In this document: piece by piece, positions 53,957 through 62,754 of the stretch
How positions within the stretch are numbered: the first letter of the stretch is position 1
Layout: the number at the start of each line of letters is the position of its first letter
Assembly: GCF_014243345.1 (NCBI RefSeq)
Contig: NZ_JACLZF010000002.1
Coordinates: 744,001-808,000, forward strand
Direction: 5' to 3'
DNA length: 64,000 bases
Source: Robiginitalea sp. SC105
GTDB lineage: Bacteria > Bacteroidota > Bacteroidia > Flavobacteriales > Flavobacteriaceae
The notes under the pieces: generated by a model
Seen by the model: only the letters and a program-made list of their open reading frames with translations
What the model was told of the DNA's origin: nothing
Databases searched by the model: none
Position numbers and translations under genes: made by a program

Positions 53957-54604
53957 ATGGAAAAAGACCTCGGAACGTACCGGAAATCCTATGAAAAAAG
54001 GCAGCTTATCGAATCGGAGGCGCCGGAAGAGCCGTTTGCTTTGTTCGCCCAGTGGTTCAGGGATGCCGAAGCGGCTGCAGGCGGGGAGGAGCCCAATGCC
54101 ATGACACTGGCCACCATGGGCCCGGATGGCTTCCCGAAAAACCGCGTGGTGCTCCTGAAGAAGTTCAGCCCGGAGGGTTTTGTTTTCTATACGAATTACA
54201 CCAGCGACAAGGGCCGGGCCATTGCGTCCAACCCGAACGTCTGCCTCTCGTTTTTCTGGCCGTATACCGAACGTCAGGTCATTGTCCGGGGGCAGGCCGA
54301 AAAAGTCCCGTCCGCGGATTCGGATGCCTATTTTCAATCCCGTCCGGAAGGCAGCCAGCTCGGTGCCCTGGTATCTGACCAGAGCCGGGTGATTCCCTCC
54401 AGGGAGTATCTGGAAGGGAAACTGGACGCGGCCGAAAAGAAATTCGCCGGCCGCGAAATACCCCGACCCCCGGATTGGGGTGGGTATCTGGTGCGCCCGG
54501 TAGCGGTGGAATTCTGGCAGGGTCGGGAAAACCGCCTGCACGACCGCCTGTGTTACACCCGGGAGGAAGGCGGCAACTGGAAGCGGGAACGCCTGGCGCC
54601 CTGA
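53957..54604 (+). CDS. pdxH: Pyridoxamine 5'-phosphate oxidase
   Basis: FMN enzyme that oxidises pyridoxine/pyridoxamine 5'-phosphate to pyridoxal 5'-phosphate. The 215 aa protein has the full family pattern: NAMTLATMGPDGFPKNRVVLLK, the FMN-binding YTNYTSDKGRAIASNP, FFWPYTERQV, and the C-terminal PLP-binding ending with RLHDRLCY and WKRERLAP. The start ATG 53957 gives the normal length. It stands 81 bases after rnz. Confidence 0.95.
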   Translation: MEKDLGTYRKSYEKRQLIESEAPEEPFALFAQWFRDAEAAAGGEEPNAMTLATMGPDGFPKNRVVLLKKFSPEGFVFYTNYTSDKGRAIASNPNVCLSFFWPYTERQVIVRGQAEKVPSADSDAYFQSRPEGSQLGALVSDQSRVIPSREYLEGKLDAAEKKFAGREIPRPPDWGGYLVRPVAVEFWQGRENRLHDRLCYTREEGGNWKRERLAP

Positions 54605-54625
54605 GGTCCGGGAAGCCATTTAAAT

Positions 54626-55120
54626 ATGAACACTATGAAAGAAATTATACTGGTAAGGCATGGAAAGTCTTCCTGGGACTACGATGTGGCGGATAAGGAC
54701 CGCCCCCTGAAACTCCGCGGCATCCAGGACGGACATCGGGTCGCACGGGAAATAAAACAGGACTTCCCGGTACCGGACGCGGTGTTTTCGAGCCCCGCCA
54801 ACCGGGCCCTGCATACCTGCATGATCCTGATGCGGAGCCTGGAGCTGCCCTTTGGCCTGCTGACGGTGGCCGACGACCTCTACGACTTCTCCGGATCTTC
54901 CGTGGCGGCTTTTGCGGCAGCCCTGGATAATGACCTCGACCGGGTCGTCTTTTTTGGACACAACCATGCTTTTACCCATCTTGCAAACAGCTGGGGGGAT
55001 CAGGCTGTGGGAAATGTCCCCACCAGCGGCCTGGTGCACCTCCGTTTCGATGTTTCCCGTTGGGGCGACATCTCATCCGGGAAAACCCTTCGGACTGTTT
55101 TCCCGAAACACCTCAAATAA
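54626..55120 (+). CDS. SixA-type histidine phosphatase
   Basis: A 164 aa phosphatase of the histidine phosphatase superfamily, with the catalytic RHGKSSW motif near the N-terminus and the second His in FFGHNHAFTHL. SixA in E. coli dephosphorylates the phosphotransfer His of ArcB; other members act on small molecules or proteins. It lies 21 bases after pdxH and 6 bases before ppk1, so it belongs to the same transcript, which may link it to phosphate metabolism. ATG 54635 is an alternative start. Confidence 0.88.
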   Translation: MNTMKEIILVRHGKSSWDYDVADKDRPLKLRGIQDGHRVAREIKQDFPVPDAVFSSPANRALHTCMILMRSLELPFGLLTVADDLYDFSGSSVAAFAAALDNDLDRVVFFGHNHAFTHLANSWGDQAVGNVPTSGLVHLRFDVSRWGDISSGKTLRTVFPKHLK

Positions 55121-55126
55121 CACTGA

Positions 55127-57211
55127 ATGAACAAACAGTATATCAATCGTGAAATCAGCTGGCTCCGATTCAACGAACGCGTCCTGCAGGAAAGCGAGGA
55201 CCCCGGAGTACCCCTGATTGAACGGTTGCGCTTCCTTGGTATTTTTTCGAACAACCTGGACGAATTCTTCAAAGTCCGGTACGCCACGGTAAAACGGATC
55301 GTCCAGGCCGGGAAATCCGGCAAGAGCGTCCTGGGTGGGGAAAAAGCCAAGGACCTGCTGGAAGAGATCACACAAATCGTCATCGACCAGCAGGAAAAGA
55401 GTATCCGTATCCTCCATGAGATCGAACAAAAGCTGGAGGCGGAAAACATCTTCATGATCACCGAGACCGAGATCAGGGAACACCAGGAAGCCTTTTTGCG
55501 CTCCTATTTTATCCAGAATGTGAGCCCGGTACTGATGACGATCATTCTGGATGAGAAAACCGAATTCCCCATCCTCAAAGATACCGCGGCCTACCTGGCG
55601 GTAAAGATGGCCCTGATCGATACGGAAGGGGATGCCGAAGGCAACGGGGATTACCGCTACGCACTGATAGAAATCCCCAAGGGGATCAACCGGTTTATCG
55701 AATTGCCCCCCGAAGGGGACAAGAACTACATCATCCTGTTGGACGACCTGATCCGCTACTCCCTCCGAAGCATTTTCAACATGTTTTCCTACAAGGACAT
55801 CAGCGCCCACATGATCAAGATCACCCGGGATGCAGAGCTGGACATCGACAATGACCTGAGCAAAAGCTTTATAGAAAAAATTTCCGCCAGTGTGGATAAT
55901 CGGCGCATCAGCGACCCGGTGCGTTTCGTTTACGACCGCGCCATCGAAAAGGACACGCTCAGCTTCCTGAAGGAGCGGATGGGCATTGAGGATACGGACA
56001 GCGTGATCCCGGGCGGCCGCTACCACAACCGCCGGGATTATATGGGCTTCCCCAGCCTGGGCCGTACCGACCTGATCTACGAAAAGATCAAACCGCTGCC
56101 GGTATGCGGCCTGGACATGGAAGGCAGCCTCTTTGAGCGCATTGCCGGGAAGGATTACCTGCAGTACACCCCCTACCATACCTTTACCTACGTGATCAAG
56201 TTCCTGAGGGAAGCTGCCCTGGACCCGAAAGTCCGGAGCATCAAGATCACCATCTACCGGCTGGCCGACCACTCCCAGGTCACATCCTCCCTGATCAACG
56301 CAGTCAAGAACGGCAAGCAGGTCACCGTGCAGATCGAACTCCGGGCCCGGTTCGATGAGCGGGCCAACATTGAATATGCGGAACAGCTTCAGGAAGAAGG
56401 CGTCAAGCTCATCTTCGGGGTCCCGGGCCTGAAAGTGCACAGTAAGATCTGTGTCATCGAGCGGGAAGAATCCGAAGGCATCAAGCGGTACGGGTTTATC
56501 AGCACGGGGAATTTCAATGAAGCCACAGCACGCATCTACACCGACTACACGCTGTTTACCGCCCACGAGCCCATCCTGAAGGAGCTCAGCAAGGTGTTCG
56601 ACTTTTTCGAAACCACCTACCGCATTGAAAAATACAGGCACCTGATCGTATCCCCCCATTATACCCGAAGCAGGTTCAGGAAACTCATCAAACAGGAAAT
56701 CAACAACGCACGGGCCGGGCGGGAGGCGTCGATCCGTATCAAGATGAACAGCTTTACATCTTACGACATGGTGGATCTTCTGTATAAAGCCTCCGAGGCC
56801 GGGGTGAAGATCCAGCTGATCATCCGCGGTATTTGCTGCCTGATCCCCGGGATACCCGGCATGAGCAGTAATATCGAGGCGATCAGTATCGTGGATAAAT
56901 TCCTGGAACACCCGCGGATCTTTATTTTCGGGAACAACGGGGACCCCCAGGTGTTTATTTCCTCTGCGGACTGGATGACCCGGAACCTGGACAACCGGGT
57001 GGAAGTTGGCTGCCCTATCTACCAGGAGGACATCAAACAGGAACTGATCGACACCTTCGAAATCTGCTGGCGCGACAATGTCAAGGCCCGGGTTTTCGAT
57101 GCCGAACAAACCAATACCTACCGAAAAGACGACCGCCCGCCCTTCCGCTCCCAGTTTGAGATGTACGATTATTTTAAGAACAAACTGGAGGCTGGCCGTG
57201 AAGATTCGTAA
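55127..57211 (+). CDS. ppk1: Polyphosphate kinase 1
   Basis: Makes polyphosphate from ATP, reversibly. The 694 aa protein has the N-terminal domain (REISWLRFNERVLQE, residues 8-22), the middle domain, and two phospholipase-D-like catalytic domains with the autophosphorylated His438 (GLKVHSKICVI) and the second His595 (FLEHPRIFIFG). SADWMTRNLDNRVEV is the usual C-terminal signature. The ppx gene overlaps its end by 14 bases; SixA is upstream. Confidence 0.96.
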   Translation: MNKQYINREISWLRFNERVLQESEDPGVPLIERLRFLGIFSNNLDEFFKVRYATVKRIVQAGKSGKSVLGGEKAKDLLEEITQIVIDQQEKSIRILHEIEQKLEAENIFMITETEIREHQEAFLRSYFIQNVSPVLMTIILDEKTEFPILKDTAAYLAVKMALIDTEGDAEGNGDYRYALIEIPKGINRFIELPPEGDKNYIILLDDLIRYSLRSIFNMFSYKDISAHMIKITRDAELDIDNDLSKSFIEKISASVDNRRISDPVRFVYDRAIEKDTLSFLKERMGIEDTDSVIPGGRYHNRRDYMGFPSLGRTDLIYEKIKPLPVCGLDMEGSLFERIAGKDYLQYTPYHTFTYVIKFLREAALDPKVRSIKITIYRLADHSQVTSSLINAVKNGKQVTVQIELRARFDERANIEYAEQLQEEGVKLIFGVPGLKVHSKICVIEREESEGIKRYGFISTGNFNEATARIYTDYTLFTAHEPILKELSKVFDFFETTYRIEKYRHLIVSPHYTRSRFRKLIKQEINNARAGREASIRIKMNSFTSYDMVDLLYKASEAGVKIQLIIRGICCLIPGIPGMSSNIEAISIVDKFLEHPRIFIFGNNGDPQVFISSADWMTRNLDNRVEVGCPIYQEDIKQELIDTFEICWRDNVKARVFDAEQTNTYRKDDRPPFRSQFEMYDYFKNKLEAGREDS

Positions 57212-58112
57212 ACTCGCCGCCATCGATATTGGCTCCAACGCCATCCGGTTGTTGGTGCAGAACGTGATCGAGTCGCCTGACAGGCCGGTTCAATTCAACA
57301 AGAGCGCATTGATCCGCGTCCCGGTGCGCCTGGGGGCGGACAGTTTCCGCGGCGGGCGTATCTCGGAAGAAAATGCTGCCCGGATCCGGGATACCCTGAA
57401 GGCTTTTTCCCTGCTGATGAAGGTAAGCGGGGTGGAGCGGTACCGCGCCTGCGCGACCTCTGCCCTGCGGGAGGCTGCCAACGGGGAGGAGGTCCTCCGT
57501 GCGGTCGAAAAGGAAACGGGGATGGCCGTGGAACTCATCGACGGGCAGAAAGAGGCGGCCATCATCGCCTCCACCGACCTGAACAAACTCATCCAGCAGG
57601 AAGGGAACTACCTCTATATCGATGTGGGAGGCGGCAGCACGGAATACACGGTTTTCTCGGAGGGCCGTGCCATTTCCTCCCGGTCTTTCCGGATCGGAAC
57701 GGTGCGTTTGCTGGGAGAATTGGTCACCGAAGCGGACTGGCGGGAATTGGAGGCGTGGCTGCGGGAACAAACCCGGGGTTTCCACAAGGTGGATATTATC
57801 GGTTCGGGGGGGAACATCAACAAATTGCATAAGATGTCCGGCCGAAAGCAGGGCGAACCCCTGTCCTATATCTGGTTGAATGCCCACTTCCATTTCCTCA
57901 GCAGTATGAGCTACGAAGATCGGATCTCGGAACTCGGGCTGAACCCGGACCGTGCGGACGTAATCATCCCTGCCACCCGTATCTTCCTGCAATCGGCGAA
58001 ATGGAGCCGTTCCAAGCGCATCCACGTACCCCAGATCGGTCTGGCCGACGGGATTATCAAGGACATGTATTTCCGGGAAGACGGACCGGGGACGGGATTC
58101 CCGGTACCCTAG
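57198..58112 (+). CDS. ppx: Exopolyphosphatase / GppA-type phosphatase, short form
   Basis: Releases phosphate from polyphosphate ends or from pppGpp. The 304 aa protein contains only the ASKHA (actin-like) domains: AAIDIGSNAIRLLV, ACATSALREAANG, YIDVGGGSTEYTVF and the late GSGGNINKLHK. It lacks the C-terminal helical domains of E. coli Ppx. The start GTG 57198 is inside the ppk1 end (14-base overlap) and gives the expected N-terminus; the in-frame reading from 57078 is inside ppk1 and spurious. Confidence 0.9.
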   Translation: MKIRKLAAIDIGSNAIRLLVQNVIESPDRPVQFNKSALIRVPVRLGADSFRGGRISEENAARIRDTLKAFSLLMKVSGVERYRACATSALREAANGEEVLRAVEKETGMAVELIDGQKEAAIIASTDLNKLIQQEGNYLYIDVGGGSTEYTVFSEGRAISSRSFRIGTVRLLGELVTEADWRELEAWLREQTRGFHKVDIIGSGGNINKLHKMSGRKQGEPLSYIWLNAHFHFLSSMSYEDRISELGLNPDRADVIIPATRIFLQSAKWSRSKRIHVPQIGLADGIIKDMYFREDGPGTGFPVP

Positions 58113-58160
58113 GAAAATCCGGGACCTCAGGAATACCCGGTGCCATAGCGGGCTGCCCGG

Positions 58161-58742
58161 TCAGCCGTGGACCGTCTCGCCTTTCCCCAACCCCCGGACC
58201 AGTTCGGCCTCATAGGCAAGCAGGTCCTGCCATTTGCGGTCCACCTCTTCTCGGTTCCCGTATTTGCGGGCGTATTTGAGGAACATCGTGTAGTGGCCGG
58301 CTTCGCTGACCATCAGTTTCCGGTAGAATTCGGCGAGTTCGGCATCCTGCAATTCCTCGGAAAGCAACCGGAACCGTTCACAACTGCGGGCCTCAATCAG
58401 GGCCGCATACAGCAGGCGGTGGACCAGGTTGTCCTTGCGGCTCCCTCCTTTGGGGAAAAATTTCATCAACGCCACCACATAGTCGTCCTTCCGGTACCGC
58501 CCCAGGGTTTTGCCGCGGGCCAGGATACGGTCGTGCACCATTTTAAAGTGGCCCATTTCCTCCCGCGCCAAGGCGACCATTTCGGTGACCAGTTCCGGGT
58601 AGTCCGGGAAATTGACAATGAGGGAAATTGCCGTGCTGGCTGCCTTTTGTTCGCAAAAGGCGTGGTCCGTGAGGATCTCATCGATGTTCTTTTCCACGAT
58701 ATTGACCCATCGCGGGTCGGTTGGGAGCTTCAGGCCGAGCAT
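58161..58742 (-). CDS. miaE: tRNA-(ms2io6A)-hydroxylase MiaE
   Basis: Non-haem di-iron monooxygenase that hydroxylates the isopentenyl group of ms2i6A37 in tRNA. The 193 aa ferritin-like protein shows the di-iron ligands as DHAFCEQKAAS, REEMGHFKMVHD, EARSCERFRLL and SEAGHYTMF. The start ATG 58742 gives the typical length; the longer reading to 58901 passes through the promoter. A TAACTTTG element lies 15 bases upstream on the minus strand. It diverges from the ebo operon and converges on ppx. Confidence 0.9.
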   Translation of the reverse strand: MLGLKLPTDPRWVNIVEKNIDEILTDHAFCEQKAASTAISLIVNFPDYPELVTEMVALAREEMGHFKMVHDRILARGKTLGRYRKDDYVVALMKFFPKGGSRKDNLVHRLLYAALIEARSCERFRLLSEELQDAELAEFYRKLMVSEAGHYTMFLKYARKYGNREEVDRKWQDLLAYEAELVRGLGKGETVHG

Positions 58743-58757
58743 GGGTAGAAATTTTTT

Positions 58758-58765
58758 CAAAGTTA
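58758..58765 (-). promoter_or_regulatory. -7 promoter element of miaE
   Basis: On the minus strand this reads TAACTTTG, an exact TAnnTTTG match, 15 bases before the miaE ATG. Confidence 0.6.
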
Positions 58766-58841
58766 CAAATATCCCGTATCCCGGTGGCATGCCGGTATCC
58801 CGGCTTTGGGGAAAGCCAAAGGATTTTCGGATAATTATGGC

Positions 58842-58849
58842 TATTTTTG
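58842..58849 (+). promoter_or_regulatory. -7 promoter element of the ebo operon
   Basis: TATTTTTG is an exact TAnnTTTG match, 58 bases before the eboA ATG. The predicted leader holds a GC-rich hairpin CGGCGC-CCT-GCGCCG at 58871-58885. No other promoter match is seen within the operon. Confidence 0.6.
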
Positions 58850-58907
58850 AATCCTGAAATGCGCGGGGCCCGGCGCCCTGCGCCGAATCTGTCAACGGCA
58901 TCGATTT

Positions 58908-59759
58908 ATGGATACGAACAACGCAACCGGGCGTTTGCGAAACCTCCTCTCAGATACCCTGGAACCGTCCCGGCAAGAGTGGCTGTACGGCCGGGTCGAT
59001 ACGGTCTGCACCGAGACTTCCGGCAAAGACCTTTTCCTGGTTTACAGCCTGATCGGGAGGAAGATCCCCGGCCAGTTGGTAACTATTGATAAAGCATCAT
59101 CCCCCATCACCAAATACCTCCGGGAACAGGGCATCCGTCAGGACCAGCTCGCCCGGATCTACCTGCTTGCCGCAGCACTGGAAGCGGACAGGGAATTTTT
59201 CGTGCCCAAGGTGGCAACGCTTATCCAGGTGGCGGATACAGGCGAACTGGTTACCTTCCTGAAATATTTACCCGTATTACCGGGGTCCGGTGCCTTCCTG
59301 GACAGCGCCGTCGAGGCCCTTCGCACCAATATAGCCACTGTTTTTGACGCCATTTCCCTGGGCAACCCATATCCCGCCGAGCATTTCAACCAGCAGCAGT
59401 GGAACCAGATGTACCTCAAGGCGGCCTTCATGGGGAGGGACCTGCTTAAAATCCTGGATGTGGAAGCCCGGGCCAATGCAGAACTGGCCCGAATCATATC
59501 CGATTACGCCCACGAGCGCTGGGCAGCTTCCCGTGCCGTGGACCCGCAGATCTGGAGGCCGGTGGGCCCCTTCCTGGAAGGTGACCTGCTGGGGGACATG
59601 GAGCGTTTGCTGCAAAGCCCGGATACCCTGGAGCAAAAAGCCGGGTACCTCTGTTGCCGGGTTTCCGATAAGGACGTTGCCCGGGAACTGATCCGGGAGC
59701 ACCCACTGAACGAGGAATATGAAAAACAACCTTTTGACTGGAAAGATCTAATAGCTTAA
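58908..59759 (+). CDS. eboA: EboA domain protein, first gene of the ebo operon
   Basis: A 283 aa mostly helical cytoplasmic protein. The sequence YAHERWAASRAVDPQIWRPV (about residues 202-221) is the EboA hallmark. No catalytic motif is recognised. In cyanobacteria the ebo genes are needed to move the scytonemin precursor to the periplasm. EboA itself has no known biochemical role. It has its own promoter and is followed by eboB after 3 bases. A function in making or moving a small molecule together with EboB-F is an inference from the conserved cluster. Confidence 0.88.
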   Translation: MDTNNATGRLRNLLSDTLEPSRQEWLYGRVDTVCTETSGKDLFLVYSLIGRKIPGQLVTIDKASSPITKYLREQGIRQDQLARIYLLAAALEADREFFVPKVATLIQVADTGELVTFLKYLPVLPGSGAFLDSAVEALRTNIATVFDAISLGNPYPAEHFNQQQWNQMYLKAAFMGRDLLKILDVEARANAELARIISDYAHERWAASRAVDPQIWRPVGPFLEGDLLGDMERLLQSPDTLEQKAGYLCCRVSDKDVARELIREHPLNEEYEKQPFDWKDLIA

Positions 59760-59762
59760 CAC

Positions 59763-60671
59763 ATGCAAGAAAACCTTCGATTTATAGACCCCCATGTCCA
59801 CATGACCTCCCGGACCACGGACGATTATGAGGCCATGGCTGCCGCCGGGGTGGTCGCCCTCATTGAACCTGCCTTCTGGCTCGGACAACCCCGGACCCAG
59901 GTGGGCTCCTTCCAGGATTACTACAGCAGCCTGGTGGGTTGGGAGCCCTTCCGGGCAAGCCAGTTCGGCATCAAGCACTACTGCACCATCGGGCTCAATT
60001 CCAAGGAAGCCAACAACGAACCCCTCGCCGAAGCCGTGATGGAGTTGCTGCCCCTCTACCTGACCAAGGAGAACGTGGTTGCCGTAGGGGAAATCGGCTA
60101 TGACGACCAGACACCTGCCGAAGACCGTTTTTTCCGCGCCCAGCTCGAACTGGCCAAGGAGATGGGGATGAGTGTGCAGGTCCATACCCCCCACCGGGAC
60201 AAGAAATCGGGGACTATCCGGAGTATGGAGGTTTGCCTGGAGCACGGCCTGGACCCTGCGGATGTTATCATCGACCACAATAACGAGGAAACGGTCCGGG
60301 AAGTGCTGGATCGCGGTTTCTGGGCGGCTTTTACCATCTACCCCAAGACCAAAATGGGGAACGAGCGGATGGTGGAAGTGGTCCGTAAATACGGAAGTGA
60401 ACGCATCCTGGTGAACAGCTCTGCAGACTGGGGGGTCAGCGACCCTCTGGCGGTGCCGAAAACCGCCTCCCTGATGCTTCGCAAGGGCATCGCACGGGAA
60501 GACGTGGAACGGACTTGCTACGGGAACGCCCTGGCGGCCTTTGGCAAGAACAGCACCATGGATGAATCGGACTGGACGGGTGCAGAAGGAATTGACCAAC
60601 GCAGGCTTTTTAACGACAACAGCGTCCTCAGGGGCCAGCAACCCCGCGTGGATTCCGACCACATCCGCTAA
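59763..60671 (+). CDS. eboB: EboB, TatD-like metal-dependent hydrolase
   Basis: A 302 aa TIM-barrel hydrolase of the TatD family. Metal ligands are visible: DPHVHM (residues 8-13), VGEIGYD, VQVHTPH, IIDHNNEE and SSADWG. TatD proteins are nucleases or unknown hydrolases; the ebo type carries extra sequence (EPAFWLGQPRTQVGSF) and is a distinct branch with unknown substrate. The gene starts 3 bases after eboA and its stop lies 1 base before the eboC ATG, so translation is coupled. Confidence 0.9.
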   Translation: MQENLRFIDPHVHMTSRTTDDYEAMAAAGVVALIEPAFWLGQPRTQVGSFQDYYSSLVGWEPFRASQFGIKHYCTIGLNSKEANNEPLAEAVMELLPLYLTKENVVAVGEIGYDDQTPAEDRFFRAQLELAKEMGMSVQVHTPHRDKKSGTIRSMEVCLEHGLDPADVIIDHNNEETVREVLDRGFWAAFTIYPKTKMGNERMVEVVRKYGSERILVNSSADWGVSDPLAVPKTASLMLRKGIAREDVERTCYGNALAAFGKNSTMDESDWTGAEGIDQRRLFNDNSVLRGQQPRVDSDHIR

Positions 60672-60672
60672 G

Positions 60673-61575
60673 ATGGGCAGGAGCGCCATAATGGGATACC
60701 TGCAGTTGATGCGCCTGCCCAACCTGCCCACGGCTGCGGCGGATGTCCTGGCCGGGGGTGCCATTGCCGGGGTATCCCTCCAACTGGACGGACCGTTTAA
60801 CCTGCCGGATTTGGCCCCGGCGCTTTTCGGCCTGATCCTGGCATCGGTATTCCTGTATGCCGGAGGTGTGGTACTGAACGATGTCTTCGATGCAGATGTA
60901 GATGCCCGGGAGCGGCCGGAACGACCGATCCCCCGGGGTGCCGTATCCAGGTCCCGGGCAGCGTTTTTCGGAGGCGGCTTGTTGCTGCTCGGTGTGGTAG
61001 CGGCTTCCATGGTACGCATGGAGAGTGGCTATATCGCGGCCATGCTCGCTGCCGCCATCCTGTTATATGATTCCTATGCCAAAAGCTCAGATTTCCTGGG
61101 GCCCCTGGTAATGGGGGTTTGCCGGGGGTTCAACCTTTGGTTGGGGATCAGCATCCTGCCGATTGCCGGGGCCGGGTCCTACCTGTGGGTACCCGTGGTT
61201 TATATTTTCGCTGTTACCACCATCAGCCGGGGTGAGGTATATGGCGGCAACAAAAAGGCGCTGATTTTGGCAGCCCTGATGTACGTCATCGCGATTTTTG
61301 GCGTTGGTATACTGGTGGGTGCAGAAACCACCCGGTTCTGGTTCTCGCTGCCCTTCCTGGCCCTGTTGGCCCTGATGGTCTTCCATCCGCTCTGGCGGGC
61401 CTATCAGATCAACCAGCCCGCGGAGATCCGCGGCGCCGTAAAAGGTGGGGTGCTGGGCATCGTTGCCCTCGATGCAGCCTGGGCGGCCGGGTATGGTGGA
61501 TTGTGGGTAGCCCTGATAATACTGGCACTACTGCCGCTTTCGCGCCTTCTGGCGGCCCGGTTTGCAGTAACCTAA
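60673..61575 (+). CDS. eboC: EboC, UbiA-type membrane prenyltransferase
   Basis: A 300 aa integral membrane protein with about eight to nine helices. The first Asp-rich motif NDVFDADVDARERPERPIPRG-like block (NDxxDxxxD) and the second motif region YDSYAKSSDFLGPL match UbiA enzymes, which attach a prenyl or phytyl chain to an aromatic or sugar acceptor with Mg2+. The acceptor here is unknown. In the ebo context it may lipidate the product of EboD. The start is ATG 60673 or ATG 60691; the first leaves a 1-base gap to eboB. Confidence 0.9.
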   Translation: MGRSAIMGYLQLMRLPNLPTAAADVLAGGAIAGVSLQLDGPFNLPDLAPALFGLILASVFLYAGGVVLNDVFDADVDARERPERPIPRGAVSRSRAAFFGGGLLLLGVVAASMVRMESGYIAAMLAAAILLYDSYAKSSDFLGPLVMGVCRGFNLWLGISILPIAGAGSYLWVPVVYIFAVTTISRGEVYGGNKKALILAALMYVIAIFGVGILVGAETTRFWFSLPFLALLALMVFHPLWRAYQINQPAEIRGAVKGGVLGIVALDAAWAAGYGGLWVALIILALLPLSRLLAARFAVT

Positions 61576-61587
61576 GCAGAGAAACGC

Positions 61588-62754
61588 ATGAAAGAACAAA
61601 TCGAAATGACCTTCAGCGTGCCGTACCGGCACCGGCTGCTGTTTACCCAGGGGCTGTTCGACCCGGGCAACCCGCTGCTTGCCGACCTCCTTGGCGCATA
61701 CAGGCCCGGGGTTTCGGTCCGGCTCTTATTCGTGCTCGACAGCGGGGTGGGGGAGGCCCACCCGGGACTTGAGGGCCTGATCCGGGCCTATTGTGATGCC
61801 CATGCCGCGCAAGTCACGTTTACCCAGGTCCTGTCGGTGCCTGGAGGCGAAGCCTCAAAGAATACGCCGGTCCAGACCGAACGGGTGCTTGCCGCTATTG
61901 AGGCGCAGGGCATCTGCCGGCATTCCGTAGTAGTGGCCATCGGGGGCGGGGCGGTGATCGATATGGCCGGATATGCAGCCTCCATAGCGCACCGGGGAGT
62001 ACAACTGATCCGGATACCGACCACAGTGCTCGCACAAAACGATGCGGCCGTAGGGGTGAAAAACGGGATCAACGCCTTTGGAAAGAAAAATTTTATCGGC
62101 ACGTTTGCAATCCCGCTGGCCATTGTCAACGACCCGTATTTCCTGACGACGCTGGAAGACCGGGACTGGATTGCGGGCACGGCCGAAGCCGTCAAGGTGG
62201 CACTTATCAAGGATGCGGATTTTTTCGGATTCCTGGAGGCGCATGCACAAAGCCTCCGCGCCCGGGAAATGGCCCCGATGCAGGAGCTCATCTTCCGGTG
62301 TGCGGAATTGCATATGGAACATATTTCCGGGGGAGGCGACCCATTTGAAGCGGGTTCCTCACGCCCCCTCGACTTTGGCCACTGGTCGGCCCACAAACTC
62401 GAGCACCTCACGGGATACAGTCTGAGACACGGGGAGGCCGTGGCGTTGGGCATGGCCCTGGATGTTATCTACAGCCGGCGGCTGGGAATCCTTACCGCAG
62501 GCGATAGTGAGCGCATCCTCCGGATCCTGTCGGAACTCGGTTTCGACCTGCAGTTGCCGGACCTGGGGCCCGAAGGCCCGTCGGTACTGCTCCGCGGCCT
62601 GGACGAGTTCCGGGAACACCTCGGGGGGGTGCTGACCATTACCCTGCTGGAGGGGATCGGTTTAAAAAGGGATGTGCACGAAATTGACCGGGAGCTGATG
62701 GCCGCCGCCATTGGCGAACTCATGGGGGGCAAGGCGATTCATAAAGCTTCCTGA
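61588..62754 (+). CDS. eboD: EboD, sugar-phosphate cyclase of the 3-dehydroquinate synthase superfamily
   Basis: A 388 aa NAD- and zinc-dependent cyclase relative of AroB and 2-epi-5-epi-valiolone synthase. The NAD-binding GGEASK and IGGGAVIDMAGYAA are present, as are three likely zinc ligands in AGTAEAVKVALI (Glu), HWSAHKLEH (His) and RHGEAVALG (His). It is longer than AroB and diverges in the active-site stretch (PTTVLAQNDAAVGVKNGINAFG), so a different sugar phosphate is likely, giving a cyclitol. It starts 12 bases after eboC; its stop overlaps the eboE start (TGATG). Confidence 0.9.
   Translation: MKEQIEMTFSVPYRHRLLFTQGLFDPGNPLLADLLGAYRPGVSVRLLFVLDSGVGEAHPGLEGLIRAYCDAHAAQVTFTQVLSVPGGEASKNTPVQTERVLAAIEAQGICRHSVVVAIGGGAVIDMAGYAASIAHRGVQLIRIPTTVLAQNDAAVGVKNGINAFGKKNFIGTFAIPLAIVNDPYFLTTLEDRDWIAGTAEAVKVALIKDADFFGFLEAHAQSLRAREMAPMQELIFRCAELHMEHISGGGDPFEAGSSRPLDFGHWSAHKLEHLTGYSLRHGEAVALGMALDVIYSRRLGILTAGDSERILRILSELGFDLQLPDLGPEGPSVLLRGLDEFREHLGGVLTITLLEGIGLKRDVHEIDRELMAAAIGELMGGKAIHKAS

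Noticed and set aside
55073-57244. 723-codon minus-strand frame opposite ppk1
   Set aside because: Antisense of ppk1, without domains; ppk1 has both catalytic His residues.
58113-58160. CCGGGA...TACCCGG inverted repeat between ppx and miaE as a terminator
   Set aside because: The stem is short, the loop long and no T run follows on either strand.
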